In this document: positions 15,577 through 19,852 of the stretch, one piece after another | How the letters are laid out: each line of letters opens with the position of its first letter | How positions within the stretch are numbered: the first letter of the stretch is position 1 | NCBI GenBank assembly: GCA_964642725.1 | Contig: CAZXQG010000057.1 | Coordinates: 1 to 19,852, forward strand | Reading direction: 5' to 3' | Length of the DNA stretch: 19,852 nt | From: JAGVPT01 sp964642725 | GTDB lineage: Bacteria; Bacteroidota; Ignavibacteria; UBA10030; UBA8401 | Notes under the pieces: model-generated | Told to the model about the DNA's origin: nothing | The model's database searches: none | The model's input: only the letters and a program-made list of their open reading frames with translations | Program-made: the position numbers and the translations under genes

Positions 15577-17451
15577 ATGAAAAAAATCGCGCTCACTGTA
15601 GCAATTCTCATTGGCGCTGCCGCTCCAGCCATCCCGGGAAACGGATATAAGAACTTTAACGTCGCTGTGTATGCCCGCGCTTACGAAGTGCAAAAAATGG
15701 ACAGCCTGCAATGGCTTGAACCGCTGTGGAATGAAATTTCTCAACAGGTGAAGGTGGACAAAATCTATCTTGAAACCCATCGCGACCAGATACTCGTCGA
15801 CGAGAAAACGATTGAATCGGCAAAGAAGTTTTTCCGGACGCGGGGTGTTAGGGTTGCGGGAGGAATTACGTTTACCATCAATGAGAGCAACCGGTATCAG
15901 ACATTTTGCTACACAAACCCCGAGTCCCGAAAAAGAGTAAAGGAAATTGCAGAATTTACCGCAAAACATTTCGATGAAATTATTCTTGATGATTTTTTCT
16001 TCACGAACTGTAAATGCGAACTGTGCATCAAGGCAAAAGGAAATTTGACCTGGACTCAATACCGCCTGAAACTGATGACAGAAGCTGCGCAAGAGCTGGT
16101 GATACAACCTGCTAAAGCGGTGAACCCCAAAGTAAAAATCGTGATCAAGTTTCCGAACTGGTACGAGCACTTTCAGGGGCTCGGTTTCAATCTGGAAACA
16201 GAGCCTAAATTGTTTGACGGCATTTATACCGGAACGGAAACACGCGACCCCGTCCACAGCGGACAGCATCTTCAGCAGTATGAAAGCTACCTCATTTACC
16301 GCTACTTCGAGAATATTAAACCCGGGGGAAACGGCGGCGGATGGGTTGATCCCGGCGGTATGCCATACATGGACCGGTACGCGGAACAGCTTTGGCTGAC
16401 GCTGTTTGCCAAAGCTCCCGAGATCACGCTATTCGATTTCCGGCAATTGCAGCGGCCTATCAAGAAAACCGACCGTGCTGAATGGCAGGGAGCGCACACC
16501 AGCTTCGATTTCGACGAAATGATAAAACCGATCCAACTCGAAAACGGAAAGATAATCACACCCACAACGATCGCACGAGCCGCCGGCTATACCTTCGAGC
16601 GCGTCGACTCCGTGCTCGGACAATTAGGGAATCCGGTAGGGATTAAAAGCTATAAGCCGTATAATTCGCTGGGCGAAGATTTTCTCCAGAATTTTCTCGG
16701 CATGGCGGGAATTCCAATGGATATCGTCCCCGAATTTCCTGCAGAAGCAAAAATGATTTTGCTTTCAGAATCGGCAAAGTTCGACCCCCTCATCGTAGAC
16801 AAAATCAAAGCGCAGTTGATCGCCGGCAAAAATGTAACCATAACGTCCGGATTGCTCAGGGCTTTGCAGGGCAAAGGGATCGAAGATATTGTGGAACTCC
16901 AATACACCGACAAAAAAATAACGACGAACGAATTTGTCGTCGGCTGGCAAGGCGATTGCTTCTCAAAAGAAAAAGTGTTGATCCCTCAAATACAATATTT
17001 TACCAACGATTCATGGGAAGATATTTCCTGCATTGCGTCGGGTACCGGATCGCCGATTCTTCATCAGGCTCGGTACGCCAACGGATCGCTTTTTGTCCTT
17101 ACTATTCCCGATAATTTCGGAGATCTGTACAACTATCCCCCCGAAGTGTTGAAGAGAGTCAGAAGCGTCCTTTCGCAGGATCTCAAAGTGCGCATCGAGG
17201 GCCCGGCACAGGTCGGCCTGTTCGTCTATGACAACGGCACATTTGTCGTAGAATCCTTCCTCCCGGAAAATGTCAATATCAAAGTCGTCACCGACAAACA
17301 AACCAACAAACTCACAAATGTTCTTACCGGAGAGGAAATTGCCGGAACCGTTGCAGAAGCCGCCCAGATATGGGGGAGGGGAAAAGAAGAAACAAAAACA
17401 TTCGATGTTACTATCAAGCCGCATTCCTACATTGTGTTTCATGGCAGATAG
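15577..17451 (+). CDS. Uncharacterised secreted protein, candidate glycoside hydrolase (TIM barrel + GATase-like), copy 1
   Basis: Not a family I can name. The 624-residue protein has a signal peptide (about 1-21). The N-terminal half reads as a (beta/alpha)8 barrel: VDKIYLETHRD, GVRVAGGITF, FDEIILDDFFF, VKIVIKFPNWYE, FDGIYTGTETRDP, GGGWVDPGG, ITLFDFRQL. Acidic residues at predicted strand ends are Asp138/Asp139, Glu221, Asp224 and Asp258, all conserved in the next gene, as expected of a catalytic centre. A C-x-C-x-x-C motif (Cys145, Cys147, Cys150) follows the DD pair, reminiscent of cysteine motifs in other putative glycosyl-hydrolase barrels. Residues about 353-450 (PVGIKSYKPY, ILLSESAKFD, VTITSGLLRAL) look like the GATase/trimerisation-like domain of GH42-type enzymes. 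The C-terminal beta-sandwich ends in TIKPHSYIVF. Relative to copy 2 it has an insert of about 25 residues after the barrel's last strand. The hydrolase role is inferred. Confidence 0.7.
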   Translation: MKKIALTVAILIGAAAPAIPGNGYKNFNVAVYARAYEVQKMDSLQWLEPLWNEISQQVKVDKIYLETHRDQILVDEKTIESAKKFFRTRGVRVAGGITFTINESNRYQTFCYTNPESRKRVKEIAEFTAKHFDEIILDDFFFTNCKCELCIKAKGNLTWTQYRLKLMTEAAQELVIQPAKAVNPKVKIVIKFPNWYEHFQGLGFNLETEPKLFDGIYTGTETRDPVHSGQHLQQYESYLIYRYFENIKPGGNGGGWVDPGGMPYMDRYAEQLWLTLFAKAPEITLFDFRQLQRPIKKTDRAEWQGAHTSFDFDEMIKPIQLENGKIITPTTIARAAGYTFERVDSVLGQLGNPVGIKSYKPYNSLGEDFLQNFLGMAGIPMDIVPEFPAEAKMILLSESAKFDPLIVDKIKAQLIAGKNVTITSGLLRALQGKGIEDIVELQYTDKKITTNEFVVGWQGDCFSKEKVLIPQIQYFTNDSWEDISCIASGTGSPILHQARYANGSLFVLTIPDNFGDLYNYPPEVLKRVRSVLSQDLKVRIEGPAQVGLFVYDNGTFVVESFLPENVNIKVVTDKQTNKLTNVLTGEEIAGTVAEAAQIWGRGKEETKTFDVTIKPHSYIVFHGR

Positions 17452-17539
17452 TATCGTAAAGCAGCAAATTGTGAAAATTTTGAATGATGAAAAGAAGCCT
17501 CTAACGGTACATTTAAGATAAACCATCTAATAGAAGAAC

Positions 17540-19408
17540 ATGGTACATTCAAATCCTACATTTTTTGGCAGAAGAATCGGATTCTCTGCCTTGGCAGCTA
17601 TAATCTTTACACAGCTGGTGATGTTTGCTTCCGCGCAAGAAAAAACAGAAGCGAACCGGGATAAAGCAAGCTATCAGAACTTCAATGTCGAGGTGTTTTG
17701 CTGTATTCAGGACGAGCAAAAAATGATAGCCGACCCTCAATGGCTTGAAGAGAGCTGGAATTTGATCGCCCGTTCCATCAAAATTGGCAAAGTGTATGTT
17801 GAGACGTACAGGGACAATGAAACAATGCCGGAAGCGAATGTTAAAAAGCTCAAAAATTTCTTCGCAAGCAAAGGTGTCAAGGTATCAGGCGGTATTATGG
17901 CGTCTGTTGCCGGCCCTCCCGGCGACCGTCTCAACGGGTTCTGTTACTCGAATCCCGCTGACCGGGAAAAATTCCGAAAGATTGTGGCGTATACTGCTTC
18001 CCTTTTCGATGAGATTATTTTTGACGACCTGTTCATTTTCAACTGCCAATGCGATTTGTGCCAAAAGGCTAAAGGAGACTTGACCTGGGCAGACTATCGA
18101 CTGAAAGTTATGAAAGAGGTAGGTGAGAACCTTGTCGTCAAGAATGCCCGGAGTGTAAATCCGGACGTCCATCTCATTTTCAAACCGCCAAATTGGTACG
18201 AACAATATCAGTTCTCGGGATACAACCTTGAATCGCAACCCAGGGTTTTTGATGAGATCCGAGCCGGCACTGAAACAAGGGATCCGGAAAACACCGTTCA
18301 GCACCTTCAACCGTACCAAAGCTACGGCATCATGCGCTACTTTGAACACATTAAGCCCGGCAAGTTTGGCGGCGGCTGGGTTGATGTGGGACAACGTCAG
18401 ACGATGAACCGGTACACCGAACAAATTGAGAACACATTGTTTGCCAAGCCGAAGGCAATCATCCATTGGAGCTATGGAAGCTTAGTCGAGACAATAAATG
18501 ACGCCGATGGGAAAACAAAAATGCTCAGCCCTATTGCCGAGGCCGCCGGATATACATTCGATAAACTCGATGCTTTTCTTGGAAAACTCGGGGAACCGTA
18601 TGGCGTTGCCGCTTACAAACCCTACCATTCCTCGGGTGAAATGTATATTCATAACTACGTTGGGATGGTTGGTGTCCCCATGGATTTGTATCCTGATTTT
18701 CCCGACGACCGCGGTACGGTTTTTCTGACAGAACACGCGAAGTTTGATACTGACATCGTCAACAAGATTACCAAACATCTTAACGAAGACAAAACGGTCA
18801 TCATAACTTCAGGCCTTCTTAAGACGTTACAAGGGAAGGGAATCGAGAAAATTCTGGAGGTCGAGTACACGGGACGAAAAGCGCTGGTAAACCAATTCAC
18901 ATATCGGCGGTTCATGGATGAAGAGCCCGCTAACATATACTTCTCCGACACCGAGATTCTTATTCCGGAGTTGGCCTATGGATTGGTGGCCTCGGAAGAC
19001 ATCATTCAGGCAATCTATAAGGGCAATAACCGCTATTCCATGCTTTTACAAGTCAGAGGCTTGAAAAAAGGAAAGTTTTATGTCCTCACAATACCCGAGA
19101 ACTTTGACGATCTGTACCATCTCCCCAAGGAAGTACTTTCTCAGATCAGAAGAGTTATGATGGAGGATATTCCAGTTTATCTGGACAGCCCAAGCCAGAT
19201 ATGCCTGTTCGCATACAACAATAACACATTCATCGCCCAGTCATATCAACCCTTCCCGACACGATACAACATCGTGATTAAAAAAGCGGGTGCAAAACTA
19301 TTTGATATCATATCGGGACGGGAATTGCACGGCTATGTGAACGGAGCGACAACTGTTTTCGAAGTGTTGCAGCAACCTCGAACATATAATGTGTACAGGT
19401 TCGAATAA
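17540..19408 (+). CDS. Uncharacterised secreted protein, candidate glycoside hydrolase, copy 2
   Basis: A 622-residue tandem paralog of the preceding gene, 88 bp downstream, with a signal peptide ending near ASA/QE (about residues 1-32). All landmark motifs recur in the same order: FDEIIFDDLF (Asp162, Asp163), NCQCDLC (Cys169, Cys171, Cys174), KPPNWYEQY (215-223), AGTETRDP (Glu245, Asp248), QHLQPYQSYGIMRYFEHIKPG and GGGWVD (Asp282). Then come the GATase-like segment (EPYGVAAYKPY, VFLTEHAKFD, VIITSGLLKTL) and a beta-sandwich (YVLTIPENFDDLY). The retention of acidic and cysteine residues amid otherwise substantial divergence suggests both copies are active, perhaps on different linkages. The C-terminal tail (TTVFEVLQQPRTYNVYRFE) differs from copy 1. 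The ribosome-binding site is weak (agaaga). Confidence 0.7.
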   Translation: MVHSNPTFFGRRIGFSALAAIIFTQLVMFASAQEKTEANRDKASYQNFNVEVFCCIQDEQKMIADPQWLEESWNLIARSIKIGKVYVETYRDNETMPEANVKKLKNFFASKGVKVSGGIMASVAGPPGDRLNGFCYSNPADREKFRKIVAYTASLFDEIIFDDLFIFNCQCDLCQKAKGDLTWADYRLKVMKEVGENLVVKNARSVNPDVHLIFKPPNWYEQYQFSGYNLESQPRVFDEIRAGTETRDPENTVQHLQPYQSYGIMRYFEHIKPGKFGGGWVDVGQRQTMNRYTEQIENTLFAKPKAIIHWSYGSLVETINDADGKTKMLSPIAEAAGYTFDKLDAFLGKLGEPYGVAAYKPYHSSGEMYIHNYVGMVGVPMDLYPDFPDDRGTVFLTEHAKFDTDIVNKITKHLNEDKTVIITSGLLKTLQGKGIEKILEVEYTGRKALVNQFTYRRFMDEEPANIYFSDTEILIPELAYGLVASEDIIQAIYKGNNRYSMLLQVRGLKKGKFYVLTIPENFDDLYHLPKEVLSQIRRVMMEDIPVYLDSPSQICLFAYNNNTFIAQSYQPFPTRYNIVIKKAGAKLFDIISGRELHGYVNGATTVFEVLQQPRTYNVYRFE

Positions 19409-19449
19409 TCCTACCGGTAATTACCGGCAGCGCTGCGGACGACGGTTAG

Positions 19450-19533
19450 ATATGGAGTGAGACAAGGAAAGAAATTGCGGCATTTCATGTCACTGTCAAG
19501 CCACATCGTTGCATCGTGTGTCAGGGTAGATAA
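19450..19533 (+). pseudogene. 3' remnant of a third copy of the 15577/17540 family
   Basis: Read in frame from 19450 this stretch gives 27 residues plus a stop, ending FHVTVKPHRCIVCQGR. The C-terminus of the gene at 15577 ends FDVTIKPHSYIVFHGR at its stop. The two align without gaps over 27 residues with 13 identities, and the DNA over 28 codons (stop included) matches at about 55 of 84 positions, including the stop position. An in-frame TAG at 19447 lies just upstream, and the rest of the gene is missing. The remnant resembles copy 1 more than the adjacent copy 2, whose tail differs. It therefore looks like the scar of a deleted third tandem copy. Confidence 0.6.
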
Positions 19534-19570
19534 TGCCAACGCGAGAGAACAATCAAGAACCGCAAGGACG

Positions 19571-19614
19571 AAAAGGAGAGTTCGATGCGACCTTCATGTA
19601 AAAAGAGAATCTAG
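19571..19614 (+). other. Orphan ribosome-binding site and ten-codon frame
   Basis: aaaaggag (19571-19578) sits 6 bp before an ATG (19585), a better-spaced site than most real genes here have. The frame reads MRPSCKKRI and stops at 19612-19614. It may be the start of a truncated secreted-protein gene (basic N-terminus), a short leader peptide or chance. No continuation is seen in other frames. Confidence 0.3.
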
Positions 19615-19720
19615 TGCCGTTCCAAAGAACAAATATTGTATTTTTCAATGACTAATTCACCGCAAAGATCGCTAAGGACGCTAGGATTTCCTAGAAGCCA
19701 TCTCAATAACTCCGAGCAGC

Positions 19721-19852
19721 GTCATTCTGAACAAACAATGCAACATCATTGTCATTCTGAGGAGCGGAGCGACGAATGCCGAAGGCATCCCCTAGGGAGA
19801 ATCCATGAAAACGCAGCACCGTGTATTCACGTAGCCTCAGTGTTGTGGATCC
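19721..19852. repeat. 'gtcattctga' composite repeat, third copy, cut by window end
   Basis: Two 'gtcattctga' heads (19721 and 19751) are followed by ggagcggagcgacgaatgcc with an atgcc-gaa-ggcat hairpin (19776-19788). Then comes 'gtagcctcagtgttgtggatcc' at the window edge, which corresponds to 2453-2474 and about 10050-10070. It is the same family as the elements at 2391 and 9979. Confidence 0.75.

Larger units (their letters stand above)
19409..19852. other. Intergenic tail: decayed gene end, orphan start and repeats
   Basis: No intact gene in these 444 bp. In order: palindromes ccggtaattaccgg (19414-19427) and gcagcgctgc (19427-19436); the remnant of a third family copy (19450-19533); a strong ribosome-binding site with a ten-codon frame (19571-19614); a 'ttcaccgcaaagatcgctaagg' type repeat (19656-19677); a ctagg/cctag hairpin (19681-19694); tagaagccatct (19692-19703); and a 'gtcattctga' repeat element from 19721 that runs off the window. 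Confidence 0.7.

Noticed and set aside
15490..16269. 259-residue open frame on the minus strand
   Set aside because: Antisense to the gene at 15577, whose motifs are conserved in its paralog; nothing protein-like is conserved in the reverse frame.
17441..17521. 26-residue frame (MADSIVKQQ...) overlapping the end of copy 1
   Set aside because: No ribosome-binding site, overlaps the upstream stop, and is not preserved elsewhere; probably chance.
19414..19436. Palindromes after copy 2 as a rho-independent terminator
   Set aside because: Perfect palindromes leave no loop and no U-tract follows; part of the second may be decayed coding sequence.
19457..19651. 64-residue frame from a GTG
   Set aside because: Runs through the third-copy remnant in a different frame and has no protein-like features.
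1..19852. CRISPR array, tRNA or rRNA genes, insertion sequence transposase
   Set aside because: No regularly spaced direct repeats, no RNA-gene sequence recognised on either strand, and no transposase-like protein. The repeats present are dispersed and hairpin-like.

Overview
The window is a block of secreted carbohydrate-active enzymes, all on the + strand. It looks like part of a plant cell-wall (pectin / rhamnogalacturonan / arabinogalactan) degradation locus. Nearly every protein begins with a Sec-type signal peptide, several ending in 'SQ' or 'AQ' just before the mature domain, as is common in Bacteroidota and relatives. With a moderate GC content and intergenic repeats of the 'GTCATTCTGAACGG...' and 'CGCAAAGACGCAAAG' types, this suggests an FCB-group bacterium (Ignavibacteriota/Bacteroidota-like). 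That assignment is an inference; no rRNA or housekeeping gene is present to confirm it. No SusC/SusD-type transporter, regulator or sulfatase lies in the window.

Layout: (A) 1-2261, a 5'-truncated GH27 alpha-galactosidase-type gene and a GH105 unsaturated (rhamno)galacturonyl hydrolase, 15 bp apart. (B) 2262-2737, a composite repeat element with several hairpins. (C) 2738-8194, a tight four-gene unit: two paralogous secreted beta-propellers, a GH2 enzyme and a third, divergent propeller. (D) 8404-9942, a GH28 polygalacturonase-type enzyme. (E) 10246-13134, a second, larger GH2 with an extra beta-sandwich-like module inserted in its C-terminal Ig-like domain. (F) 13342-15426, a GH59 enzyme strikingly like animal galactocerebrosidase, with an apparently non-standard start codon. 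(G) 15577-19408, two tandem paralogs of a roughly 620-residue secreted family that I cannot assign to a characterised enzyme family. They look like a TIM barrel plus a GATase-like domain and are candidate glycoside hydrolases. A decayed 3' end of a third copy follows at about 19450-19533. (H) the last 300 bases, more repeat elements that run off the window.

Working model (inference): GH28 cuts the galacturonan or rhamnogalacturonan backbone, GH105 removes the unsaturated uronic acid left at lyase-generated ends, and GH27, the two GH2s and GH59 trim galactose or related side-chain sugars. The propellers and the tandem region-G family are the unexplained parts. Each is repeated within the locus, each has conserved polar motifs, and each is embedded among known enzymes, so these are the best candidates for undescribed activities. 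Repeat elements sit at most boundaries between these units.
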